From a bacterium (GTDB taxonomy: Bacteria > Electryoneota > RPQS01): 64,000 bases of DNA. Positions within the stretch are counted from its first letter, which is position 1, and the number at the start of each line of letters is the position of its first letter. The stretch covers positions 310,001-374,000 of the forward strand of contig JADKHW010000001.1 of the NCBI GenBank assembly GCA_016721565.1, read 5' to 3'. The translations under genes and the position numbers were made by a program. Shown here in pieces: positions 26,520-35,639 of this stretch. The notes below the pieces were generated by a model. The model made no database searches. It was not told the origin of the DNA and worked only from the letters and a program-made list of their open reading frames with translations.

Positions 26520-28433
26520 ATGTCAGAATTGCTATTAGAACTTGAAGGCGGCAAGTCCGTCTCTGCACAGCCCGGTCAGAAACCCATTGACTTCCTTCCA
26601 AGCGGACTCGAAGTCGGCGCACAGGGAATTCTGACTTCTGTACTTGACCAAGATATTTGGGATCTGCATCGCCCGCTTGAGCGGGGCGGTAAGCTAAAGT
26701 TCGTCAGCTTCGAGCATCCTGAAGGTAAGTTTGTTTACTGGCATTCTGCCGCGCATTTGATGGCTCACGCGATCAAAGAGTTATGGCCTGAATCCCAGCT
26801 TGCGATTGGTCCACCGATCGCCGATGGATTCTATTACGATATTGATTCGCCGCATGTTTTCACCCAGGAAGACTTTCCTGTTATCGAAGACAAGATGCGC
26901 GAGATATCGAAGCGCAATCTGCCTCTCGTTCGCAAGGACTTGAAGGAGCAGGACGCGCTTGCTTTGTTCAAAGGGATGAATGAGAACTACAAGATTGAAC
27001 TCATTCATGATCTCAATGAAGATTTAACTGTTTACGAGCAGGGTAACTTTGTTGATCTTTGCCGCGGTCCGCATTTGGATCGCACGAGCCGCATCAAGCA
27101 TTTCAAGATTCTCTCGGTTGCAGGCGCGTATTGGCGCGGCGATGAGAAAAACAAGATGCTGCAGCGCTTGTACGCGACGGCCTATCCGACCAAGGAGCAG
27201 CTTGATCTGCATCTCCATCGGATTGAAGAAGCCGCCAAACGCGACCACCGCAAGCTCGGCAAACAGCTTGATCTGTTTAGCTTCCACGGTGAATCACCTG
27301 GAGCTGTGTTCTTTCATCCGCGCGGACAAATCATCTGGGACGAGATTACTCGCTATTGGCGCGCAAAACACGCCTCATTCGGGTATTTGGAAATTCGCAC
27401 TCCGTTCCTAATGAACGAAGAGTTGTGGAAGAAGTCGGGACACTACGACCACTATAAAGAGAACATGTATTTCTCTGAAGTGGATGAACAGTCCTACGCG
27501 TTGAAGCCGATGAACTGTCCGGGACATTGCTTGGTCTTCGGCACACATCAGGTTTCTTATCGCGATTTGCCGCTCAAGTATTGCGAACTCGGCACAGTGC
27601 ACCGCTACGAAAAGAGCGGCGTGCTTCACGGTCTCTTCCGCGTGCGCGTGTTCACACAAGACGATGCACATATCTTCGTAACAACCGAGCAGATTGAAGA
27701 AGAAGTTGGCAAGGTTGTCAAGTTTATCTTCGACATGTACCGTGATTTCGGGTTTGAAGAGTTTCGAGTTGAGTTGTCTACACGCCCTGAATCGCGCGTT
27801 GGTTCCGATGAAGTTTGGGATCAAGCTGAAGCCGCTCTGGCCAATGCCTTGAATCAATTAGGTGTTGAATTCAAACTGAATCCCGGCGACGGCGCGTTCT
27901 ACGGACCAAAGATTGATTTTCACATCAAGGATGCAATTGGCAGAACTTGGCAGTGTGGAACTGTGCAATGTGACTTCTCTATGCCTGCGCGCTTCGATTT
28001 GGAATACATTGGAGCAGATGGCCAGCGTCACACACCCGTAATGCTGCACCGCGCCTTGCTCGGATCGATGGAGCGCTTTATTGGCATTCTGATTGAAAAC
28101 TACGCCGGCGACTTGCCGCTGTGGTTGTCGCCGGAACAGATTCGCATCTTGCCGGTTTCTGACAAGACTATTGAATATGCGCAGCGCGTGACTGATGAGC
28201 TGATTGCTTATGGTATTCGCGCATCGCTTGACGACCGTAACGAGAAGCTTGGCTTCAAGATTCGCGACGGCGAACTTAACAAGATACCCTACATGGCTGT
28301 TATCGGACCCAAAGAAGCGGAAGCAGAGCAAGTATCACTACGCCGCCGCAAAGAGGGTGACCTTGGCAGCATGACCATTGCCGCAACGGCAGAACGTCTA
28401 TTAACCGAGATTAAGAATCGCACTACCCACTAA
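26520..28433 (+). CDS. thrS: Threonine--tRNA ligase
   Basis: A 637-residue class II synthetase that charges tRNA-Thr. It has an N-terminal TGS domain (residues ~1-65), an editing domain with HSAAHLMAHA and DFVDLCRGPHL, and a catalytic core. The zinc site is built from the Cys in MNCPGHC, the His in HRYEKSGVLHGL and the His in MLHRALLGSMERF. A C-terminal anticodon-binding domain (PEQIRILPV) follows. It heads the conserved translation cluster thrS-infC-rpmI-rplT-pheS-pheT. The ATG at 26520 is about 80 bases after tRNA-Val; no T-box element is visible. Confidence 0.97.
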   Translation: MSELLLELEGGKSVSAQPGQKPIDFLPSGLEVGAQGILTSVLDQDIWDLHRPLERGGKLKFVSFEHPEGKFVYWHSAAHLMAHAIKELWPESQLAIGPPIADGFYYDIDSPHVFTQEDFPVIEDKMREISKRNLPLVRKDLKEQDALALFKGMNENYKIELIHDLNEDLTVYEQGNFVDLCRGPHLDRTSRIKHFKILSVAGAYWRGDEKNKMLQRLYATAYPTKEQLDLHLHRIEEAAKRDHRKLGKQLDLFSFHGESPGAVFFHPRGQIIWDEITRYWRAKHASFGYLEIRTPFLMNEELWKKSGHYDHYKENMYFSEVDEQSYALKPMNCPGHCLVFGTHQVSYRDLPLKYCELGTVHRYEKSGVLHGLFRVRVFTQDDAHIFVTTEQIEEEVGKVVKFIFDMYRDFGFEEFRVELSTRPESRVGSDEVWDQAEAALANALNQLGVEFKLNPGDGAFYGPKIDFHIKDAIGRTWQCGTVQCDFSMPARFDLEYIGADGQRHTPVMLHRALLGSMERFIGILIENYAGDLPLWLSPEQIRILPVSDKTIEYAQRVTDELIAYGIRASLDDRNEKLGFKIRDGELNKIPYMAVIGPKEAEAEQVSLRRRKEGDLGSMTIAATAERLLTEIKNRTTH

Positions 28434-28446
28434 GTCCGGAGGAAAA

Positions 28447-28980
28447 CTGCGCCCACCGCCGCCTACCACTAAAGCAAACTCAACCCGTATCAATGAGAAG
28501 ATCATCGCACCTGAGGTGCGGGTTATTGGCAGTGATGGAGAGCAGATCGGAGTAATGCATCCGTCCAAAGCGCTTGAGTTAGCTCGCGCAGAGGATTTGG
28601 ATTTGGTGGAGATTGCAGCCGCAGCGACGCCGCCTGTAGTCCGTATCATGGACTTTGGCAAGTTCAAGTACAGCGTCTCCAAGAAGGACAAGAGTTCGCG
28701 CAAGAAGTCGGCAAGTTCGACGCTCAAGACGATCCGCCTGTCGCCTTCAACTGACGACCACGACTTGCTGACGAAAGCTCGCATGGCACGTCGGTTCATC
28801 GAAGAAGGTTCGAAAGTAAAAGTTAGTATCTGGTTCCGTGGCCGTATGATTACGCATCAGGAATTCGGTGTGCGCATGATGGCGCGCATTTCGGAGGAAG
28901 TTGCGGATGTCGCCAAGGCCGAAGCCCCACCGAAGATGGAAGGGCACAACCAGATGATCATGATGTTAATTCGTAAATAA
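28447..28980 (+). CDS. infC: Translation initiation factor IF-3, with no ATG/GTG/TTG start
   Basis: IF-3 binds the 30S subunit and checks start-codon choice. The sequence INEKIIAPEVRVIGSDGEQIG is a clear IF-3 N-domain, and the C-domain follows through IWFRGRMITHQEFG. The first ATG/GTG/TTG codon in frame is GTG at 28516, inside the conserved domain, so it cannot be the true start. CTG at 28447 follows a perfect GGAGG (28438-28442) by four bases and is only 14 bases after thrS, so I place the start there (177 residues). ATC at 28489 is the alternative but has no ribosome-binding site. Rare starts on infC are known in Escherichia coli (AUU), where they give autoregulation. Confidence 0.85.
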   Translation: MRPPPPTTKANSTRINEKIIAPEVRVIGSDGEQIGVMHPSKALELARAEDLDLVEIAAAATPPVVRIMDFGKFKYSVSKKDKSSRKKSASSTLKTIRLSPSTDDHDLLTKARMARRFIEEGSKVKVSIWFRGRMITHQEFGVRMMARISEEVADVAKAEAPPKMEGHNQMIMMLIRK

Positions 28981-29001
28981 TTTGGAAATAGAGGCAAGAC
29001 A

Positions 29002-29199
29002 ATGCCGAAGATGAAGACAAAGCGTTCGATGGCAAAGCGGTGCAAGGTTACGGGCACCGGCAAACTCGTCTTTTTCAAGACGCGCCGCCGTCACAAACTA
29101 ACGCACAAGAACACCGCGCAGAAGAACCGCTTGACCGGATCAGTCGTCTTTGAAGGCGGCGAGGCCAAGAAGGTCGCGCGCATGATGGCGATGGCATAG
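29002..29199 (+). CDS. rpmI: Ribosomal protein bL35
   Basis: A 65-residue, highly basic large-subunit protein of normal length. It opens with MPKMKTKRSMAKRCKVTGTG and has the KLTHKNTAQKNRL core typical of bL35. It sits 21 bases after infC and before rplT, as in most bacteria, with a GAGGCAAG site before the ATG. In many bacteria this operon is autoregulated by L20; no such leader is obvious here. Confidence 0.97.
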   Translation: MPKMKTKRSMAKRCKVTGTGKLVFFKTRRRHKLTHKNTAQKNRLTGSVVFEGGEAKKVARMMAMA

Positions 29200-29248
29200 A
29201 CCACAGCCTCACCCCGTAAGAGCAAAATCATACTTTAGGTATACAAGA

Positions 29249-29599
29249 ATGCCAAGAGCTACTAATAATCCGGCGACACGCCGCCGGAAAAACAAAGTCT
29301 TCAAAGCGGCCAAGGGTTACATCGGCCGTCGTGGCACACTTATTCGTGCTGCCACAGAGACAGTTGAAAAAGCGTGGGCGCGCAGTTTTGGCGACCGCCG
29401 CAAGAAGAAGAGCCTTTATCGCAACATCTGGGTGGTGCGTATCAACGCGGCAGCGCGTGAGCATGGCCTCAGCTATTCCCGATTTATTTGCGGGCTGAAG
29501 CAGCAGGGAATCGCCCTCGACCGTCGTCAGCTCGCCGAATTGGCCGTGAATGATCCGCAAGGATTTCAGCAGTTGACCCAAATGGTCAAGGCTGCGTAA
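29249..29599 (+). CDS. rplT: Ribosomal protein bL20
   Basis: A 116-residue rRNA-binding protein needed for early 50S assembly. It starts MPRATNNPATRRRKNKVFK, then GYIGRRGTLIRAATETVEKA and a globular C-terminal part (AREHGLSYSRFICGLKQQGI). In other bacteria L20 also represses translation of its own operon. A terminator-like hairpin follows before pheS. Confidence 0.97.
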   Translation: MPRATNNPATRRRKNKVFKAAKGYIGRRGTLIRAATETVEKAWARSFGDRRKKKSLYRNIWVVRINAAAREHGLSYSRFICGLKQQGIALDRRQLAELAVNDPQGFQQLTQMVKAA

Positions 29600-29642
29600 G
29601 TAAACCCTTTCGAGTCCGTCCAATCTTGTGTTTTTGTTGACG

Positions 29643-29681
29643 GGCGATCCTTGCTCCGCAGGGGTCGCCTTTCTCTTTTTT
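29643..29681 (+). terminator. Terminator or attenuator between rplT and pheS
   Basis: GGCGATCC (29643-29650) pairs with GGGGTCGCC (29661-29669, one bulged G), followed by TTTCTCTTTTTT. It is 17 bases upstream of the pheS ATG. In several bacteria pheST is controlled by attenuation, but no leader peptide rich in Phe is visible here, so a plain terminator is equally likely. Confidence 0.75.
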
Positions 29682-29697
29682 CAGACATTCCCAATTC

Positions 29698-30720
29698 ATG
29701 CGAGCAGAACTCGATAAAATCAGACAGGAAGCAACAGCCGCGCTAAACAGTGCGACCGATCTTGCTGCTCTCGAACAAGTTTCAATCAAGTATCTTTCGC
29801 GTAAGGGTGCTGTGGCTGGCCTGTTCAAATTGCTTGGTCAAGCCAGCGCAGAGGATCGCCCGGCTTTCGGTCAAGCATTGAATGATCTTAAAGCCGAACT
29901 CGAAGCGCTCGAAGCGGCACGTAAGATTGCACTGACGCCAAAGTCAAAAGGCTCGTCCATCGACACAACGCTTCCCGGCAGAGCACAATGGATCGGTAGC
30001 TATCATCCGTTGACGCTTGTCATGCGTGAGATCACAGATATCTTCGGCAGCATGGGCTTCCGTGTCGCTGACGGCCCAGAAATTGAGTTGGTCAAATACA
30101 ACTTTGACATGCTCAATACTCCCGCATGGCACCCCTCACGCGATGAGAGCGATACGATCTACTTGCCCAACGGATTTGTCGTGAGAACAGAGACGTCACC
30201 TGTCCAAGTTCGTACGATGGAGAAGCAGGATCCACCGATTCGTATTATTTCTCCGGGCCGTGTTTATCGTCGTGATCGTCCAGATGCCACGCACTCGCCG
30301 ATGTTTCATCAATGCGAAGGCTTGTACGTTGACAAAGGCGTGACGATGGCAGAGTTAAAGGGAACTTTGCTGTCGTTCTACCGCGCTCTGTTCGGTCAGC
30401 AAACCAAACTGCGTTTTCGTCCGCACTTCTTTCCATTTACAGAGCCGTCCGCCGAGGTTGATGTGACCTGCCCCTTCTGCAAAGGCGAAGGTTGCCGCAT
30501 CTGCAAGAACACAGGCTGGCTCGAAATGGGCGGTTGCGGAATGGTCGATCCGAACGTGCTCGCGGGGGTTGGCTACGACACAGAAATTTACACTGGCTTC
30601 GCATTCGGATTAGGTATTGACCGCATTGCCATGCTGCGTTTTGGCATTCAGAATATTCGCTTGCTGACGGACAGCGACGTTCGCTTCCTCAGACAATTCT
30701 CCGGAATTACTCCGCGCTAA
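29698..30720 (+). CDS. pheS: Phenylalanine--tRNA ligase alpha subunit
   Basis: A 340-residue catalytic subunit of the (alpha-beta)2 synthetase. It has an N-terminal coiled-coil tRNA-binding arm (~1-90), then class II motifs: HPLTLVMREITDIF, the motif 2 region GRVYRRDRPDATHSPMFHQ and motif 3 FAFGLGIDRIAMLRFG. A small extra cysteine cluster CPFCKGEGCRICKNTGW (CxxC...CxxC) within the core is consistent with a zinc-binding variant. pheT starts seven bases on. Confidence 0.97.
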   Translation: MRAELDKIRQEATAALNSATDLAALEQVSIKYLSRKGAVAGLFKLLGQASAEDRPAFGQALNDLKAELEALEAARKIALTPKSKGSSIDTTLPGRAQWIGSYHPLTLVMREITDIFGSMGFRVADGPEIELVKYNFDMLNTPAWHPSRDESDTIYLPNGFVVRTETSPVQVRTMEKQDPPIRIISPGRVYRRDRPDATHSPMFHQCEGLYVDKGVTMAELKGTLLSFYRALFGQQTKLRFRPHFFPFTEPSAEVDVTCPFCKGEGCRICKNTGWLEMGGCGMVDPNVLAGVGYDTEIYTGFAFGLGIDRIAMLRFGIQNIRLLTDSDVRFLRQFSGITPR

Positions 30721-30727
30721 TACGACC

Positions 30728-33111
30728 ATGTTACTTAGCTATAAATGGCTCTCCGAGTTTGTTGATCTGCCCGTCCCGCCTGAGCAATTAGGCGATGTCT
30801 TGACGTGGCTTGGACTCGAGATTGAGTCAACGGAAGTTTACAAGACGTCGCTTGAAAATGTTGTTATTGGTCAAGTAGTGGGGTGCGCCAAGATTGAAGA
30901 TACCGACCATCTCTCGATTACAAAAACCAATGTCGGCGGTGAGACGCTCTCTATCGTTTGCGGGGCACCCAATGTTCGCGCAGGGTTGAAAGTCGTGGTC
31001 ATGCTTGCAGGTTCTAAGACTGCCGCAGGCATGTTAATCAAGAAAGCTAAACTGCGCGGCCACGAATCCAACGGCATGCTCGCCTCAGAAGAGGAACTTG
31101 GACTTGCGCCGTCGCATGCAGGCATCCTTGAACTTCCGCAAGAGTGGGAAGTTGGCGCTCTGGCGTCACGCTATCTCGATCATCAAGACACCGTTTACGA
31201 TGTCGAGATAACTCCGAACCGTCCTGACCTTCTCTCGCACATCGGCGTCGCGCGTGACATTGCAGCCAAGTTCAAACTTCCGTGGAAGCGCAAGAGCTAT
31301 TCGATAACTGAGTCATCGTGCAAGGCCGCAGACTACGTCAAAGTTGTTCTCGATGCACCCCAAGCCTGTCCACGCTACACTGCTCGTGTCATAACAGGTG
31401 TCAAGATTGGCCCGTCTCCCTTTGAGGTCGCACTAAGACTTCAGCGTTGCGGCATTCGACCGATTTCAAACATAGTTGACGTTACGAACTACGTGATGCT
31501 TGAAACTGGACAACCATTGCACGCTTTCGATGCTCGATTCTTAGCCGATCACGAGATCAGAGTTCGCTATGCCTCGCAAGGGGAGAATTTCATCACTCTT
31601 GACGGCAAAGAACACAAATTGAATTCGTCAGACCTGTTGATTGCCGATGCCAAACACGGTGTCGCACTTGCAGGCATTATGGGCGGACAAAACAGCGAGA
31701 TCCGCGAAGATACGACTGATGTCGTTCTGAATGTGCCTACTTCGATCCAGTTCACGTTCGACGAACTGCAAAATCCCTGGGCATGTCCACCGATTCAGCA
31801 CGCCGCTTTGAGCGCGGTTGCGACCCGAATCAGTTACCTTATGCCGCCGACTCTGCAATTTCACTGATGCAAGAGTGGGGTAGAGGCGAGGCTTTGTCGG
31901 GTAAGGTGGATGCCTATCCGAAACCCATCGTTCCGGTAAACATCTCGTTCCGCCCGCAACGCACGTCAGAATTAATCGGTGTTGAATATGACAATACTGA
32001 AATACAGGACATTCTCACTCGTTTAGGCTGTGAAGTAAACTGCATTTCAATTCCGTGGGAAGTCAAAGCCCCAACGTACCGTCCTGATCTCGAGCGCGAA
32101 GTCGATTTGATCGAAGAAGTTGTACGCGTCAATGGTTACGACAAGATTCCGATCGCCGAAACGAGTAAAGTTGTTCTAACTGGTCAAGATGATCCCGCCC
32201 ATACGATTCGCCGTAAAGTCGAGGACATCCTCGTCGGGCAAGGCTTCTTTCAGGCTCTGTCGCTTTCGATGTGGAACCCCGAACCCCGCCTCGATCCGCC
32301 CGGAATGCCTGAAGGAGTCCTCCTCGGCAATCCTGTAACGGATGAGATGCGCTTCATGCAAGGCAGCGTTCTGCCTCCCCTGTTCCGCGCCGCCGCAGCT
32401 AACTTTGAACGAGGCGACCGTGACCTACGCTTATTCGAGACCACGCGCACCTTTCACTCAGGCAAACCTGATGATCCTCGTACATGGGAACGTCGTGTTG
32501 TCGCGGGTTTGATGACCGGCCGCCGCCGTCCACAGGGCTGGGAGACTTCAAAAGAATCAATTGATTTCTTTGATCTGAAGTCAGTTTTGGAAATTTTGGC
32601 GACACGCCTATCCCTTGACAATTATCATATTAATTGCTATGCTCTTGATACTTCGGGGCTTCTGGCCGGAGAGCTAACAATTGCGGGCAATAAAGCCGGT
32701 TCCTTCGGAATCTGGCCAAAATCGATTTGTGCTTCTTTGGACATTGAAGCGGAAGTTGCATGGTTCGAGCTGGATATGGGAGTAATGGTCAACCACCAGA
32801 AAACCGGATTCCGTTTCGAGCCTCTGCCGAAATTCCCCATTGCTTGGCGGGACCTTGCAATTGTGGTGGACAACGATGTCAGCTATGCCGACCTTGCTGC
32901 AACCATTCGTGAGTCCGCAGGAGACCTCTTGACATCGCTGTGGCCGTTTGACGTGTTCATCAGCGACAAGCTTGGGTCCGGTAAGAAATCGGTAGCCGTC
33001 CGCCTCGAGTTCCTTCACCCTGACCGCAGCCTTGACACTTCCGAAGTGGAGGGGTTCATCCAAAACGTTCTTTCAAGTTTACAACACAAACACTCCGCTG
33101 TTTTACGCTGA
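30728..33111 (+). CDS. pheT: Phenylalanine--tRNA ligase beta subunit; one frame change
   Basis: Read through, the product is about 795 residues, normal for PheT. The N-terminal EMAP/OB tRNA-binding domain (NVVIGQVVGCAKIEDTDHLS), the B3/B4 editing domain, the B5 domain and the C-terminal ferredoxin-like anticodon domain (PKFPIAWRDLAIVVDNDVSY) are all present. The frame breaks near 31729: one extra G between CTG and AATG would restore V-L-E-C-A-Y-F-D-P-V and then SLGMSTDSARRFERGCDP. The site is a GG dinucleotide, not a long run. As pheT is essential and otherwise intact, a base missed in sequencing is the likely cause. Confidence 0.93.
32615..32643 (+). promoter_or_regulatory. Promoter-like sequence inside pheT
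   Basis: TTGACA at 32615-32620, a 17-base spacer and TATGCT at 32638-32643, in an AT-rich patch within the coding region. It could supply the zapB-like/zapA genes that start 500 bases downstream. It could equally be chance. Confidence 0.35.
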
Positions 33112-33152
33112 GTGTCTTTCCCCATAACCATTACGCCATTTAGTCTTTCAGC

Positions 33153-33410
33153 ATGGATATTCAGACGCTTGACGCGCTCGACCAGAAGATTGCCCGCCTC
33201 TTAACGAAACTCACCGAACTTCAAGCTGAAAACAAGAAGATGTCGAGTGAATTAAATACTTTGCGCCAGCAGCATGATGTCACAGTTAAAGAACTTGATG
33301 ACACCAAGCGCAAGTGCGACAAGCTGTCCGAAAATCAACGCGACGTGCAAACCGAAGAGTTGATTCGCACGCGTATTTCTGCCTTGTTGGAGAAGCTCGA
33401 AACCGCGTAA
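33153..33410 (+). CDS. Small coiled-coil protein, ZapB-like
   Basis: An 85-residue protein that is one continuous heptad-patterned coiled coil (IARLLTKLTELQAENKKMSSEL and onward), with a weakly basic middle. Length, composition and the position directly upstream of zapA suggest a ZapB-type Z-ring-associated factor. Sequence similarity of coiled coils is unreliable, so the call rests mainly on context. It follows pheT by 41 bases and precedes zapA by 25. Confidence 0.6.
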   Translation: MDIQTLDALDQKIARLLTKLTELQAENKKMSSELNTLRQQHDVTVKELDDTKRKCDKLSENQRDVQTEELIRTRISALLEKLETA

Positions 33411-33435
33411 GCGGTAAGCTCACTGGCCATAACCC

Positions 33436-33756
33436 ATGAGCGATTTACTGCAAGAAAGCTCGCAAGAGGACGCAGTCGAAGTCACCATCTTCGATCGGGC
33501 CTATCGTCTCCGTAAGACAGCCGATCCGGGCTACCTTAAGCGAGTTGCCGGAATGGTGGACGAGCGCATGAAACTGGTTCATGGCGCGGATCGAACCCGA
33601 CCGGCGGGCGACTTAGCGGTCCTTGCCGCTTTACAGCTTGCTCATGAATTGTCGGAAGCTCAATCTGAACGCACGCAACTTGAGTTGAAACTAAATCAGC
33701 GCGCGCGCGACCTTGAGCAGACACTGGATGCTAAACTTCGGGAGCTGGGAGTATAG
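33436..33756 (+). CDS. zapA: Cell division protein ZapA
   Basis: A 106-residue FtsZ-binding protein. The N-terminal domain has VEVTIFDRAYRLRKTADPGYLKRVAGMVDERM, the typical ZapA fold, and a helical AVLAALQLAHELSEA followed by a C-terminal coiled coil. It stabilises and bundles FtsZ filaments at the division site. In many bacteria zapA follows pheT, as here (with the ZapB-like gene between), which supports the call. Confidence 0.9.
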   Translation: MSDLLQESSQEDAVEVTIFDRAYRLRKTADPGYLKRVAGMVDERMKLVHGADRTRPAGDLAVLAALQLAHELSEAQSERTQLELKLNQRARDLEQTLDAKLRELGV

Positions 33757-34073
33757 GCCCATTGCTATCCCGAAGCTGATGATAAGACGGAGGATGGAGT
33801 TAGGGTAGAGGATTACGAAATACAATTTTAGGATTTAGATCCCTGTTTTGGCAGATTCTTGATTCAAGAACCAATAGTCAAAGAAAAGGGAGTTCAACTC
33901 TGGCGTCTATTGCAAGCCTAAGCCTGAGCAATCAGGTTCCCCTCGGTGCAAATCGTTGTGGATAGTGGAAGCAAGAACCGTGCAGGTGAATTCCCGCCGT
34001 GTCGTACCAGGTTCTTGGTACCACGTCTGCCATTCAGGGATTCTTTTTATATATACAGCGGAGAAAACCGTTG
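33757..34073 (+). other. 317-bp zapA-rny gap with stem-loops; possible 6S-like RNA
   Basis: No coding sequence is seen. The gap holds an inverted repeat TTCTTGA-T-TCAAGAA at 33856-33870. A hairpin GTACCA-GGTTCT-TGGTAC lies at 34004-34021, and a longer pairing CAAGAACC/GGTTCTTG joins ~33972-33979 and 34010-34017. A T-rich tract TTCTTTTTATATATA follows at ~34041. In Escherichia coli the 6S RNA gene lies directly downstream of zapA, so a 6S-like RNA is a fair guess, but I could not draw the typical closing stem and central bubble by eye. It may instead be an rny leader. A CGGAG site precedes the rny start. Confidence 0.3.
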
Positions 34074-35639
34074 ATGGATAACATATTTCTGGTAGTTGCG
34101 TTAGCCGCAGGCTCTGGCATCGCAGCATTCTTGATTGGTTGGTTTCTGAGCCGTTCAATTTCTCGTGAGAGATTGGAAACTTCTCGGCAGGAAGCGGAGC
34201 GAATCGTCGCCGATGCTCACAAAGAAGCCGAGACGATGTACAAAGAGAAAATGCTGGAGCTTGGAGCTGAGCAATTAAAACTCCGCACGGCTCTGGAAGA
34301 CGAGATGCGTCAGGTCAAAGATGAATTGGCCCGGCAGGAACGCTCGAATAAGGATCGCGACGCGAACCTGAAGAATCAGCGTGACGAAGTAGAGAAAAAA
34401 CGCAAAGAAGTAGATCGCCTGCTTGGCCAGAATACTCAAAAAGAGAAGAAACTGACTGATCAGGAAGTTGAACTGGAAGACACTCTGAAGCGCGCACAAG
34501 CAGAGCTTGAGCGCGCCGCAGGCTTATCAAAAGACGAAGCACTTGATCAGCTCAAAGAATCGCTCTTGGCCGAGGCCCAGAATGCCACCGCAGAGCTGAT
34601 CAAGAATATGCGCGATGAAGCCAAAGCGACGGCCAACCGCGAAGCCAAGGAAGTGATTGTTTCGGCCATACAACGCTCCGCCGCTGACCACAGCGTTGAG
34701 AGTACAGTTTCAGCCGTTCACATTCCTAACGACGAAATCAAGGGCCGCATCATCGGTCGTGAAGGTCGGAATATCCGCGCCTTTGAGCAAGCGACAGGTG
34801 TGGATATTATCGTGGACGATACACCCGAAACGGTGGTCGTCTCAGGTTTTGACCCGTATCGCCGTGAAATTGCTCGTCTCGCACTTGAACAATTGATGGC
34901 TGATGGCCGAATCCACCCACAGCGCATAGAGGAACTGGTCAAGAAGATTGAGAAGGAGATGGAAGAGAAGCTGATGCAAATCGGCGACGCCGCATGTCTT
35001 GAAGCAGGCGTAACTGGTTTGCATCGCGAAATGGTTAAACTTGTCGGTCGCTTGAAATACCGCACGAGCTATGGCCAGAACATTCTCCACCATTCAATAG
35101 AAGTCGCTCACCTTTCGGCCTTGATGTGCGCACAGCTTGGTTTTGATGCCAAGATGGGCCGTCGCGCAGGACTTCTGCATGACATCGGTAAAGCAATTGA
35201 CCGCTACACCGAAGGCACGCACGTCGAAATTGGTGTCGAGTTGGCCAAGAAGTATCGCGAACCGAAAATCGTCATCAACACGATTGCCGCACACCACAAT
35301 GACACTGAATTCACCTCGCCGATAGGCGTGTTGGTTCAAGCAGCCGATGCAATTTCCGGCGCTCGTCCCGGCGCTCGTCGTGAGACACTTGAGCTTTATG
35401 TGAAGCGCTTGCAGCAGCTTGAAGAGATCGCGTCAAGCTTTAAGGGCGTGCAGAAAACATTCGCAATTCAGGCCGGACGGGAAATTCGAATTATCGTTGA
35501 ACCGCAAAAGGTCAACGATTCAATGGCTGAAATGCTCGCTGTGGATATTGCTAAGAAAATCGAAGCCGATCTTGAATATCCGGGTCAAATCAAAGTCACT
35601 GTACTGAGAGAATTTATTGCCTCAGGCCTCGCAAAGTAA
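34074..35639 (+). CDS. rny: Ribonuclease Y
   Basis: A 521-residue membrane-anchored endoribonuclease that starts mRNA decay. It has an N-terminal transmembrane helix (IFLVVALAAGSGIAAFLIGWF), a long charged coiled coil (~30-200), a KH domain (GRIIGREGRNIRAFEQATGVD) and an HD domain with HHSIEVAHLSALMC and GLLHDIGKAID metal ligands. The ATG at 34074 is chosen as it starts just before the membrane helix; a longer frame from 33999 adds unrelated residues. Next is the YmdB-like gene, a pairing common in bacteria. Confidence 0.95.
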   Translation: MDNIFLVVALAAGSGIAAFLIGWFLSRSISRERLETSRQEAERIVADAHKEAETMYKEKMLELGAEQLKLRTALEDEMRQVKDELARQERSNKDRDANLKNQRDEVEKKRKEVDRLLGQNTQKEKKLTDQEVELEDTLKRAQAELERAAGLSKDEALDQLKESLLAEAQNATAELIKNMRDEAKATANREAKEVIVSAIQRSAADHSVESTVSAVHIPNDEIKGRIIGREGRNIRAFEQATGVDIIVDDTPETVVVSGFDPYRREIARLALEQLMADGRIHPQRIEELVKKIEKEMEEKLMQIGDAACLEAGVTGLHREMVKLVGRLKYRTSYGQNILHHSIEVAHLSALMCAQLGFDAKMGRRAGLLHDIGKAIDRYTEGTHVEIGVELAKKYREPKIVINTIAAHHNDTEFTSPIGVLVQAADAISGARPGARRETLELYVKRLQQLEEIASSFKGVQKTFAIQAGREIRIIVEPQKVNDSMAEMLAVDIAKKIEADLEYPGQIKVTVLREFIASGLAK

